Program-made: the position numbers and the translations under genes
Shown here: piece by piece, positions 54,314-62,866 of the stretch
How the letters are laid out: every line of letters begins with the position of its first letter
Numbering within the stretch: position 1 is the stretch's first letter
The notes under the pieces: model-generated
Databases searched by the model: none
What the model was told of the DNA's origin: nothing
The model's input: only the letters and a program-made list of their open reading frames with translations
Assembly: GCA_937876315.1 (NCBI GenBank)
Contig: CALEHQ010000010.1
Span: 1-64,000 of the forward strand
Reading direction: 5' to 3'
DNA length: 64,000 bases
Source: an uncultured Actinomycetes bacterium
Lineage (GTDB): Bacteria > Actinomycetota > Acidimicrobiia > Acidimicrobiales > Acidimicrobilacustridaceae

Positions 54314-55873
54314 TCATCGTTCCCACGCCTTTTCGGCTTCCGCCGCCGCAGGGGCCAGTGCACGCTTGTCGATCTTCGACATTGCCGTGAGCGGTAGTTC
54401 ATCAAGAAGAACAAGCGCGTCAGGCGCCTTGTAGGACGCGAGTCGTTCGTTGCACCAGGCCCGCAGTTGTTCAAGTGTGGGCGGGTTCGCCGCATCGGCC
54501 GGAACCACAAAGGCCACGCCGATTTCGCCAAGAACGGGTGCGGCCGATCCCGTAACCGCAACACGGTCAACGAGATCATGCTGACCAAGGTGGTTCTCCA
54601 CCTCGATCGGGTAGACGTTGTAGCCGCCACGGATGTACATCTCAGTGCTACGCCCGGCCAAGTGAAGATCACCACGAGCATCAAGGAATCCAAGGTCGCC
54701 GGTGAGCAACCAACCGTCGGCATCGATCGCGTCGGCGGTGAGCACTGGTTCTTGCCAATAACCGCGCATCATCGCCCGGCTACGCAAACACACTGTTCCA
54801 ACTTCGGTGTCGCCCGAATCAGTTTGTTCAACGACTCGACCGCGACCATCGTCAAGACGCAGTTCCATTTCGACACCATCACCAGGCGTACCCACGGTGT
54901 TGCAAATGACATCGTCGGGGTCGTCGAGCGAGGTGCCGGTAGAAACACACGCTTCGGTGCTCGTGTAACGAACAACCACCGGAGAATTGAAGCGATCGCG
55001 CATGGCATCGACCATTTCCGGCGGAATACGCGCTGCGCCCGACGAAACGATTCGCAATGACGAAGTATCAGTCGTGGCGAGTTCAGAGAGCGCCAACATC
55101 ATCTGCCATTGAGCAGGAACACCTTGACCGACAGTGACTCGTTCCTCTTCAATGAGCTTGAGTGCGCCAACCGCTGTCCACGGCGTCGGGCAAATGATGG
55201 TGGTGATGACGTGCATCAATTCATCCCACACGCGAGTCATGTAGCCAACATGGGCGAAGGGAAGCGGCGACAATCGACGATCGCCGACTGCAGAAAGTGG
55301 CCCAGCAGCGCGAGTCATAGCCCGCAAACACGCGTGGTCGAACATCGCTCCCTTGGGCTTACCCGTGGTGCCGGATGTCCAGACGATGGCGAGAAGATCG
55401 GTATCGACAATTGTTGGTCGAGCGGTAAACGGTTCGTCGTTGTAGGCGTCGCGAAGTTCTTCGACCGACAAGACGGTCACCGCCGGATCGTTCACGAAGA
55501 GTGCGTCGGTGATGATCACCTTGGGTGATGACTTGGCGATGATGTGCTCGGTTTCAGCTGGCCCAAGCTTCGGATTCATACCGCTGGCGATTGCGCCAAG
55601 CCGCACAACCCCTTGATAGGCAACTGCATACTCAATCGACGAGGGCAAAGAAATACCAACAACATCGCCTTGGCCTACGCCCATTGCCGACAATCGCGTC
55701 GCGACACCATCAGCAGCGCGTTCCCATTGCGCAAATGTCATGCGGGCCCGATCAGCGGCCGGACCGTTCCCGTCAACGAACGCTTCAACATCGCCGCACT
55801 GCGCCACAACTGCGTCGAAAAGTCCGAGCAGGTTGGCGTAGTCGTCGGTGAAGGGAGCGGCGGGTAGTGGCAC
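54314..55873 (-). CDS. Acyl-CoA synthetase (FadD-like)
   Basis: The 519-residue ANL ligase has VWTSGTTGKPKGAMFDH, the YTSTEACVSTG motif in place of the usual YGxTE, the hinge LLTGDLGFLDARGDLHLAGR, and the C-terminal AMSKIDKRAL with the acylation lysine. It activates a carboxylic acid as a CoA ester; the substrate is not predictable. The GTG start lies 5 bases after the stop of the other ligase, so the two are made together. Confidence 0.91.
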   Translation of the reverse strand: MPLPAAPFTDDYANLLGLFDAVVAQCGDVEAFVDGNGPAADRARMTFAQWERAADGVATRLSAMGVGQGDVVGISLPSSIEYAVAYQGVVRLGAIASGMNPKLGPAETEHIIAKSSPKVIITDALFVNDPAVTVLSVEELRDAYNDEPFTARPTIVDTDLLAIVWTSGTTGKPKGAMFDHACLRAMTRAAGPLSAVGDRRLSPLPFAHVGYMTRVWDELMHVITTIICPTPWTAVGALKLIEEERVTVGQGVPAQWQMMLALSELATTDTSSLRIVSSGAARIPPEMVDAMRDRFNSPVVVRYTSTEACVSTGTSLDDPDDVICNTVGTPGDGVEMELRLDDGRGRVVEQTDSGDTEVGTVCLRSRAMMRGYWQEPVLTADAIDADGWLLTGDLGFLDARGDLHLAGRSTEMYIRGGYNVYPIEVENHLGQHDLVDRVAVTGSAAPVLGEIGVAFVVPADAANPPTLEQLRAWCNERLASYKAPDALVLLDELPLTAMSKIDKRALAPAAAEAEKAWER

Positions 55874-55878
55874 GAACG

Positions 55879-57486
55879 TCAGGCCCCGCTGCCCGATTCA
55901 AGCTTTGCCATTTCGGCACGACCCATTTCACGAAGTTCGACCTTGACGACCTTGCCGCTGGCGTTCGTGGGCAGCACCTCAACAATGCGGAAATGCCGGG
56001 GAACCTTGAAGTTCGCCATCGCTTCACGGGCCCAGGTGCTCAACGCCGCAACGTCGACAGTGACGCCATCACGCGGGACCACAAAGGCCATACCAACTTC
56101 GCCCATTCGTTCATCCGGCACACCAACAACCGCGACCTGCGCGATGCCTTCGTACGCCATCAGCAGGTTTTCGATCTCGGCCGGATAGGCGTTGAAGCCG
56201 CCGACAATGAACATGTCCTTGGTGCGATCGGTAATGCGCACGTAGCCACGCTCGTCCATAATTCCGACGTCACCAGTGTGCAGCCAACCGTCAGCATCAA
56301 TGGTTTCAGCGGTGGCTTCCGGATTATCGAGATAGCCGAGCATGACGTTGTAGCCGCGGCAGACGATTTCACCGGCTTCGCCACGCGGAAGTTCATTGTT
56401 GTTCTCGTCGACGATGCGAACTTCGGTATCGGGAATTGCGCGCCCAGAAGTAAGCGCAATCGTTTCGGGGTCGTCTTCAGGACGACACATCGTGACGGTG
56501 CCGGTTGCTTCGGTCAGACCGTAAGCAGTGATGATGTTTTTGAATGTGAGCTCGTCACGCATGCGCTCGATCATCGAGACCGGAATTGCCGCAGCGCCGG
56601 TCACAGCAACACGTAGCGATGAAAGGTCAAACGAGTCGCGGTTCGGATCGTTAAGAATCGAAAGGAACAATGTGGGCGGGCCAGGAAGCATCGACACCTT
56701 TTCAGCCGCAATGCGGGTCAGCACTTTCTGCACATCGAATACGGGCTCGGGAATCATCGTTGCGCCCTTGAGCAAACTGGCGATGATGCCGGACTTATAA
56801 CCAAAGGTGTGGAAGAACGGATTGACGATCAGATAGCGATCGCCTTCAGCAAGGCCAACGACGTCCGCCCACACTTCGAACACACGCAACGTTTGCGCAT
56901 GGGTGACCATCACACCCTTGGGCTTGCCCGTCGTTCCTGACGTGAACACGAGGTCGCACAGATCATCGGGGCTGGTTTCGTTCACGCGAGCATCGACAGA
57001 CTCAACCGGAACACCAGCACCACCATTGAGGTAGTCCTGCCAAGAGGTCGTGCCTTCGGGAGCATCGCCCTTAATGACGACGATGCGGCAGTTGTCGTCA
57101 ATGCCCGTGCCCGCCAACATGCCGACATAGTCGTTGCCAAGGAAACCGTTGACACACAACAGCACCTTGGCGCCCGAGCGTCGGATGATGTCGGCGGCTT
57201 CCATTCCCTTATACCGGGTGTTCAACGGCACCAACACCGCACCGGCCATCACGGCACCAAGGCCCGAGATAATCCACTCGGCAATATTCGGCGCCCAGAT
57301 GGCGACCTTGTCGCCCTTCTCAACCCCAGCGGCGATATGGGCCCGGGCCGAATCGATGATGCGATCACGCAGTTCAGGGAAGGTCAGCCGGAGGTCGCCA
57401 TCGACCAATGCCTCGACATTCGGGAAGCGGTCCCCCGACGCCGCTATCAGCCGGCCAATGGTTCCCCAGTTCTCGTCTGCTCGCAT
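55879..57486 (-). CDS. Acyl-CoA synthetase (FadD3-like)
   Basis: The 535-residue ANL ligase has VFTSGTTGKPKGVMVTH, AYGLTEATGTVTM, WLHTGDVGIMDERGYVRITDR and NASGKVVKVELRE. It resembles actinobacterial FadD3-type ligases, which in mycobacteria activate a steroid-derived propanoate; steroid use here is only a suggestion. ATG 57486 (MRADENWGTIGRLI) is chosen over an open upstream frame of 88 codons with no family similarity. It heads the operon down to 51480. Confidence 0.9.
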   Translation of the reverse strand: MRADENWGTIGRLIAASGDRFPNVEALVDGDLRLTFPELRDRIIDSARAHIAAGVEKGDKVAIWAPNIAEWIISGLGAVMAGAVLVPLNTRYKGMEAADIIRRSGAKVLLCVNGFLGNDYVGMLAGTGIDDNCRIVVIKGDAPEGTTSWQDYLNGGAGVPVESVDARVNETSPDDLCDLVFTSGTTGKPKGVMVTHAQTLRVFEVWADVVGLAEGDRYLIVNPFFHTFGYKSGIIASLLKGATMIPEPVFDVQKVLTRIAAEKVSMLPGPPTLFLSILNDPNRDSFDLSSLRVAVTGAAAIPVSMIERMRDELTFKNIITAYGLTEATGTVTMCRPEDDPETIALTSGRAIPDTEVRIVDENNNELPRGEAGEIVCRGYNVMLGYLDNPEATAETIDADGWLHTGDVGIMDERGYVRITDRTKDMFIVGGFNAYPAEIENLLMAYEGIAQVAVVGVPDERMGEVGMAFVVPRDGVTVDVAALSTWAREAMANFKVPRHFRIVEVLPTNASGKVVKVELREMGRAEMAKLESGSGA

Positions 57487-57561
57487 GGGCCTTGACACTA
57501 GCGATTCCCACCCCCGCCCATCTGACGGAGTGTCAGAAGCACAGAGCGGGCACCTTGTCGT

Positions 57562-59313
57562 ATGACTCAGAACGTTCTCAGGCCCCGGTTCACTCCACGA
57601 TCTGCAACTGCGCTCCTCACAAGTGGCTCGATGCTGGCTCTTGGCGGCGGTGCCGGAGTGCTCGGCGCCGTACTCCTCGCCTCCCCAGCGGCGGCCGCCA
57701 CGTTCACGGTTGCCAACACGAATAACAACGGAATCGGCTCGCTTTCCCAAGCGATTACCGACGCCAACGCTTCAGCCGGCGCCGACACCATCGAGTTCGC
57801 TCCCGGCGTTACCGGAATGATCAATCTCATCACTGATCTTCCCGACATCACCGACAGTCTCACCATTCGTGGGCCAGGTGCAGACGCACTCACGATTGCC
57901 GGCAACACGCAGTATCACGCGTTCACGATCGCTACAGCAGAAAGCGGCGGTCTCACCATTAGTGGCCTCACCATTGACGGCAGTGTTGCAGGAGACAATC
58001 TCGAAAGAGGCGGTGCAATCGCAGTTACCGATACCGCAGTAACTCTTGATGGCGTCAGGCTCACGAACAATCAGGCGAGATCGACTTTGACCGAAGCGTC
58101 CGGCGGTGGTCTCGGAGTTAACAATGAGCCAGGAACCGGCGATGTCGTCATTACAAACTCGGTGATGACAAACAATGTCGCAGTGGGCACGCCCGGCGGT
58201 GAACCATCTGGAGGCGGCGGAGCATGGATTACCGCCGACAACATCACCGTCACAAATTCATCATTTAGCGAGAACCAACCCGAAGTGGGGGCGGGGATTT
58301 TTGCGCTCGCAAGAGAATCGCTCACCCTCACCGCACTCACCGTTTCAAACAACAACGCCACCGAGCTCGGTGGCGGCCTTGTTGCAGGAGGATCAAGCGT
58401 CGCAATCTCCGATTCGGTCGTCTCAGGAAACCAGGCACCGGAAGGAATCATTGGAGGTGCATACGTCGCTTCGATCGTCGGACCGAACGCCGGCACGGTC
58501 AGTGTCACCAACACTCGAATTTCCGACAACACGTCAGCCCTTGTCGGCGGCGCATTCATCGTTGGATATGCGGAGGATTTCAAGCCATCGCTTGATCGAG
58601 TCACCGTCACGGGCAATGTCGCCACCGACCTGCCAGACACACCGAGTCTCTACTCCGGGGTTGGAGGCCTCTTACTGTTCGGGTCGGCAAACATTTCTAA
58701 CTCGACCATTTCCAACAACACCGGCACAGGCATGACCCTCGGTTCCGAATCGCGGATTCCACCAGCGTCCACAGCCGGGATTCAACCAATGGTCAATGTC
58801 CCGAACGATTCGAAAGTCAACATTTCGAACACCACAATCAGTGGCAATTCTGCGGAAGGGATCTTTGCACTTACCTACACCGACGGATGCGGCTCGGTAT
58901 CGACTGCATCGTCAGTTTCCGTCTGCGCGAGTTCGATCTCGCCGCAAAGCCACGAAGCGAATCTGATTGAACTTGTGCTCACACACGTTTTGGCAGCCGA
59001 CAACGGCGGTGAAGATATCGCGGCCCCGGCATTCTCGTTGTTCTCACTCATCGAGAGGCCGAACCCTGCAGTCTTCGCTGGTTATGGCTCCCTTGTCGGC
59101 GTCGACCCTGGACTGCTTCCGCTTGAGAGCGTGAGCGACACCGTCTCGGTCGTGCCGCTGTCGATCGGTAGCGCGGCGTGGAATGCAGGCTGGCCTGGAT
59201 TCACTCCCCCGCCCGCCACCGACCAGCGCGGCCTGCCCCGAGTCGTCGACATCATTGACATTGGCGCCTACGAGGTCCAAGAAGCGGTCCTGCTGCCCAA
59301 GTTCACAGGCTGA
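57562..59313 (+). CDS. Surface beta-helix protein (choice-of-anchor Q type) ending in VLLPKFTG
   Basis: The 583-residue precursor has a signal peptide (helix about 18-45, cut after PAAAA) and a large right-handed parallel beta-helix made of repeated NxxI/V..S.I..N turns (for example ISGLTIDGSVAGD and NISNTTISGNSAEG). Near its end is the choice-of-anchor-Q-like signature DQRGLPRVVDIIDIGAYEV. The protein stops at VLLPKFTG, matching the end of the secreted protein at 51480. Such proteins are exposed adhesins or polysaccharide-binding proteins. No hydrophobic tail or classical LPxTG anchor follows. Confidence 0.85.
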   Translation: MTQNVLRPRFTPRSATALLTSGSMLALGGGAGVLGAVLLASPAAAATFTVANTNNNGIGSLSQAITDANASAGADTIEFAPGVTGMINLITDLPDITDSLTIRGPGADALTIAGNTQYHAFTIATAESGGLTISGLTIDGSVAGDNLERGGAIAVTDTAVTLDGVRLTNNQARSTLTEASGGGLGVNNEPGTGDVVITNSVMTNNVAVGTPGGEPSGGGGAWITADNITVTNSSFSENQPEVGAGIFALARESLTLTALTVSNNNATELGGGLVAGGSSVAISDSVVSGNQAPEGIIGGAYVASIVGPNAGTVSVTNTRISDNTSALVGGAFIVGYAEDFKPSLDRVTVTGNVATDLPDTPSLYSGVGGLLLFGSANISNSTISNNTGTGMTLGSESRIPPASTAGIQPMVNVPNDSKVNISNTTISGNSAEGIFALTYTDGCGSVSTASSVSVCASSISPQSHEANLIELVLTHVLAADNGGEDIAAPAFSLFSLIERPNPAVFAGYGSLVGVDPGLLPLESVSDTVSVVPLSIGSAAWNAGWPGFTPPPATDQRGLPRVVDIIDIGAYEVQEAVLLPKFTG

Positions 59314-59352
59314 GATCTCAAGTCGCACCCTAAGCATTGGTAGGTTGCCCCC

Positions 59353-60162
59353 ATGGCTTCCCACCCGCTTTCAGAAGGTCTCACCGCAGTGCTGTTCGAC
59401 GTCACCGACGGTGTCGGTGTCATCACCCTGAACCGGCCCGATAAGTACAACTCCTGTGACCTTGCGCTTGTCACTGAACTCGAGCACCTCTACAAGGAAA
59501 TTCGTTACGACGACACCGTGAAGGTTGTTGTTCTCACCGGCGCCGGCGACAAAGCGTTCTGCACGGGCATCGACCGCGACTTCGCGATGGATAACCGTCA
59601 GCCCGATTCACCGTTCATGATGGACGATCCAATGTTGAAGCTCGGCCCCAAGCAAGCCGACCTGTGGAAGCCCGTCATCACTGCGGTGAACGGAATGTGC
59701 GGCGGCGGCGCGTTCTACGCACTCGGCGAAAGTGAATTCATCATCGCCGCCGAACACGCAACCTTCTTTGATCCGCACACCACCTATGGCATGGCCGCGT
59801 GTTTCGAGCCCATGTTCATGTTCGACCAAATGCCGTGGGGCGAACTCGTGCGCATGTCACTCATGGGCAACTACGAGCGCATCTCCGCTCAGACCGCGCA
59901 CGGCTGGGGAATGGTGAGCGAAGTTGTTCCCGGCGATCAACTCCTTGATCACACAATGGAAATTGCGTCGAAGCTCGCATCGCTTCCGCAGATCGCCGTA
60001 CAAGGCACCATGCGCGCGCTGTGGGCCCGACGCAATATGCCGCGCACACAAGCCATCGCCACCGCGAATCATCTCGTTGAGATCGGCAACCGTCCCGAGG
60101 CGATTGCCGAAGGTCAGGCGTTCTTCAAGAGCGGCGTTCGTGTGACGCCAGTTGTTCGCTAG
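59353..60162 (+). CDS. Enoyl-CoA hydratase
   Basis: The 269-residue crotonase has GVITLNRPDKYNSCDLALV, GAGDKAFCTGIDRDFA, AVNGMCGGGAFYALGESEFIIA and HTTYGMAACFEPMFMF. The usual catalytic glutamates are not obvious at the second site, so isomerase or hydrolase activity is possible. It overlaps the convergent DUF2231-cytochrome b5 gene by four bases. Confidence 0.88.
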   Translation: MASHPLSEGLTAVLFDVTDGVGVITLNRPDKYNSCDLALVTELEHLYKEIRYDDTVKVVVLTGAGDKAFCTGIDRDFAMDNRQPDSPFMMDDPMLKLGPKQADLWKPVITAVNGMCGGGAFYALGESEFIIAAEHATFFDPHTTYGMAACFEPMFMFDQMPWGELVRMSLMGNYERISAQTAHGWGMVSEVVPGDQLLDHTMEIASKLASLPQIAVQGTMRALWARRNMPRTQAIATANHLVEIGNRPEAIAEGQAFFKSGVRVTPVVR

Positions 60163-60947
60163 TTACTGAGAACTCCGACTTTCAGTGTGCCCAGCCACAT
60201 CTCGGGCTCTCCTTGACCTTCATGCTGCCCAAGGAAATTCTCGGAGGCATCCTTGCCGCACATTTCGACAATGTCGTTTGCACCAGCCGGATGACGCTGA
60301 ATGAATGACGTGAGGTCGTAGACATTGCCATCGACCACGCTCCAACAATCTTCACGACTCGAGCGTTTCTGGACCTCAGCCATCGTCACCCTGGTGACAC
60401 CATCGCTGATGGGCTCTTTTGCTTGGGCATAGGCGTCTTTCCAAGTGGCCTCGGCACCACTGTGGCCGGTGATGTACGTCAGCGGAAGAGCAACAACCGA
60501 CACCAATACCGCGACAACGCTGATGCCTACGACTGCAATGCGCTTGGGCCAGAACTTCGAAATGCCAGCGAGTAACAGGATCACTGCGCTCAGAGCAATC
60601 GCCACAACAACGAGGCGGTCGCCGGCTTCGGCATGCTCATCAGGCAAACCAACAGCAGCTGATAACGAAATGCCCGATGACTTCGCCGCGATGACTGACA
60701 ACGTCGAGACCACACTCAGTGCGAACAAAGACGGGAATGTCTTTTCGAGCACGGAGGGTTTGGCTATGGCGAACAATGTCCAGAGCGCAACCACCGGAAG
60801 CATGACGACAGCAAAGTGCACAATCAAGGGGTGAGCAGGCAGATCGCCGATTTCCGCCCAGAGGTCGCTCGGCAACTGCATCGCAACGACGATTGGGATG
60901 ACACCGCACAGGGCGATGATGAGAAAGTTCCGAATTCGGGGAGACAT
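60159..60947 (-). CDS. DUF2231 membrane domain fused to cytochrome b5-like heme domain
   Basis: The 262-residue protein has about five helices; the second to fifth resemble DUF2231, including the conserved HPLIVHFAVVMLPVVALW. A C-terminal domain of about 80 residues follows with the cytochrome b5 pattern: VTMAEVQKRSSREDCWSVVDGNVYDLTSF, the first heme His in RHPAGAND and the second in FLGQHEG. The b5 domain probably faces outside and carries electrons to or from the membrane part. ATG 60947 is chosen; an in-frame ATG at 60968 is also possible. Confidence 0.84.
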   Translation of the reverse strand: MSPRIRNFLIIALCGVIPIVVAMQLPSDLWAEIGDLPAHPLIVHFAVVMLPVVALWTLFAIAKPSVLEKTFPSLFALSVVSTLSVIAAKSSGISLSAAVGLPDEHAEAGDRLVVVAIALSAVILLLAGISKFWPKRIAVVGISVVAVLVSVVALPLTYITGHSGAEATWKDAYAQAKEPISDGVTRVTMAEVQKRSSREDCWSVVDGNVYDLTSFIQRHPAGANDIVEMCGKDASENFLGQHEGQGEPEMWLGTLKVGVLSN

Positions 60948-61013
60948 GGTGTGACCATATTGGCCCATCAGAAGCCTCAGACACGCGCAGCCGTCCCCCA
61001 CTACCGTCAAACC

Positions 61014-61838
61014 ATGACATCTGAACTCACGGGGCTAGCCGGCAACGTCGCCATCGTCACTGGTGCCGGGCGTATGCGATCGATCGGCCGACCGATTGCG
61101 GTGGAGTTGGCGCGCGCCGGTTGTGACGTCGTCATCACGGGTACGGGCCGCGCTCCGGCCGACTACCCCGCCGACGAACAGGCTGCCGGCTGGCGCGATA
61201 TCGAATCGGTTGCCGATGAGATCCGCGCGCTTGGACAGCGCTGTGTTCCAGTTGTGAGCGATATTGCGAATGAGTCTGCAGTTGATGCACTGGTTACGCG
61301 AACGCTCGATGAATTTGGCCGCGTCGACATCATCGTTAATAACGCTGGTGCAGCTCGCGGCCCCGATCGATTCAATGTCGTCGACCTTGATCTCGCCGAA
61401 TGGCGCAAAGTCATCGACGTGAACTTGAACGGCACGTTCTTGTTAAGCCGTGCCGCTGCCCGTCATTGGCTCGCGGTCGAACAACCCGGCTGCATTGTGA
61501 ACATTTCCAGCGTGGGCGGAAAGATCGCTGGGCCCGGCACCGCCGCCTATTCCGCAAGTAAGGCCGCCATCCATGCACTTGGCGCAGCGATGGCCGCCGA
61601 ACTGGGGCCATCGGGCATTCGCGTCAACGCGATTTGCCCCGGCATTGTCGACACCAGTCGCCTTGATGACATCGATCGCGGCGAGAACTGGGAACGACTG
61701 CGCCAAATCATCCCTATGCGCCGACACGGCACCGGCGAGGACATCGCCAACATGTGTGTGTTTTTGTGCAGCGATCAAGGTTCCTGGATTACCGGCCAAG
61801 CCATCAATGTCGACGGCGGACAGCTAACGATTCGTTAA
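61014..61838 (+). CDS. SDR family oxidoreductase
   Basis: The 274-residue classical short-chain dehydrogenase has VTGAGRMRSIGRPIA (a variant of the TGxxxGxG loop), NNAGAARG, the active-site YSASKAAI and ICPGIVDTSRL, ending with GQAINVDGGQL. The substrate is unknown. ATG 61014 matches the family start. It is divergent from the cytochrome b5 fusion gene, with 66 bases between the starts. Confidence 0.9.
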   Translation: MTSELTGLAGNVAIVTGAGRMRSIGRPIAVELARAGCDVVITGTGRAPADYPADEQAAGWRDIESVADEIRALGQRCVPVVSDIANESAVDALVTRTLDEFGRVDIIVNNAGAARGPDRFNVVDLDLAEWRKVIDVNLNGTFLLSRAAARHWLAVEQPGCIVNISSVGGKIAGPGTAAYSASKAAIHALGAAMAAELGPSGIRVNAICPGIVDTSRLDDIDRGENWERLRQIIPMRRHGTGEDIANMCVFLCSDQGSWITGQAINVDGGQLTIR

Positions 61839-61867
61839 TCAGCTTGCCAAATCGCGGTCGGACTTCT

Positions 61868-62314
61868 TCAGACCGACGAGGCCTGCACATCTGGACAACT
61901 TGTCTTCGCGGTGTTCACAAGATCGTTCCATGCATCGTCGACCTTCTGACTCTCCGACTTCAGTTTGTCGACGTAGTCGGTCGAAAGTTGGGGCGAACTG
62001 AGTGTGTTGCCAAATGACGTAAGCGCATCTTGTAACGCTTCCACCTTGGGCTTAAGTAATGAATCGGCAGACGATGCGAGATCTTTCGCCGCAGCGGTGA
62101 TGTCATTGACAGCTGCTTCGAGACCGCTCAGGCCGCTTGTTGTAATCGCAATGCCGTCGAGCGCGTTGAATGATTCAACGACCTTCTGCCAGGAGTCGCA
62201 GTACTTCGCCTCTGACGACTTCGAACTCGATGAGGAACAGCCGGCGACAATCGAAACCAACAGCGCAACTGCGGCAAGTGCGATTGCGGCTCGTTTGAGT
62301 GGGGACTTCTTCAC
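61868..62314 (-). CDS. Small lipoprotein of unknown function
   Basis: The 148-residue precursor starts at GTG 62314 with a good GGAGG site. It has a lipoprotein signal ending VSIVAGC, a poly-Ser linker and a mainly helical mature domain (CDSWQKVVESFNALDGIAI...) with amphipathic repeats. The CDSW segment is shared by several actinobacterial lipoproteins of unknown role. It would be lipidated by the Lgt encoded at 42953-43825. Confidence 0.8.
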   Translation of the reverse strand: MKKSPLKRAAIALAAVALLVSIVAGCSSSSSKSSEAKYCDSWQKVVESFNALDGIAITTSGLSGLEAAVNDITAAAKDLASSADSLLKPKVEALQDALTSFGNTLSSPQLSTDYVDKLKSESQKVDDAWNDLVNTAKTSCPDVQASSV

Positions 62315-62353
62315 GGCGATTCCTCCATGTGCTTTGCAAGAGTGTGGCACCGA

Positions 62354-62866
62354 TCAGGTCCAAGTCGTTGGCAACGTATCGCCCGCCACATAAAGGGGAT
62401 GCCCAGGATGACCAGCTTTCGTGAGCCGCAGTGCGTGCAGCGCAATACCCGCCTCGCCGAGCATCTCGCGTACTGCAGTACCCCTTCCCTGCAATTCGCC
62501 GTGGGTTCCCCATGCAGCAATGACCAGATCGGCGCTCTTTGCTGCGCTGAGGATCGCGTCGTTGTTCTCTGGGCCGACGGCGTCTGCCGCAGTTCGAAGC
62601 CCGGCGGGATCAGTGGAACGAAACGCAAAGATGTTTGTCGTCACCATTGACCCGTAACCCCACGCTTGCGCAAAGCCAACACAGCGACGATTCGTCGGAT
62701 CGAGCTGGAATGCATCGGCCGTCGAAGGGTTGAGCATGAGGAAGTTCACACTCGGCAGCGCGACATCCCACATGCGCGTCAGCAGGTACCTGTGAACGCG
62801 ATCATCAGAGAACGTCGCCGAGGCGTCGCCCCACTCCCCGGATGCGGTGTCAGTGATGAGCGGCAC
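62354..62866 (-). CDS. DUF1643 domain protein
   Basis: The 170-residue cytoplasmic protein shows the DUF1643 hallmarks RYLLTRMWD, FLMLNPSTADAFQLDPTNRRCVGFAQAWGYGSMVTTNIFAFRSTDP and IAAWGTHGELQGRG. The biochemical function is unknown. GTG 62866 overlaps the end of the upstream MFS gene by 17 bases. Confidence 0.9.
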   Translation of the reverse strand: MPLITDTASGEWGDASATFSDDRVHRYLLTRMWDVALPSVNFLMLNPSTADAFQLDPTNRRCVGFAQAWGYGSMVTTNIFAFRSTDPAGLRTAADAVGPENNDAILSAAKSADLVIAAWGTHGELQGRGTAVREMLGEAGIALHALRLTKAGHPGHPLYVAGDTLPTTWT

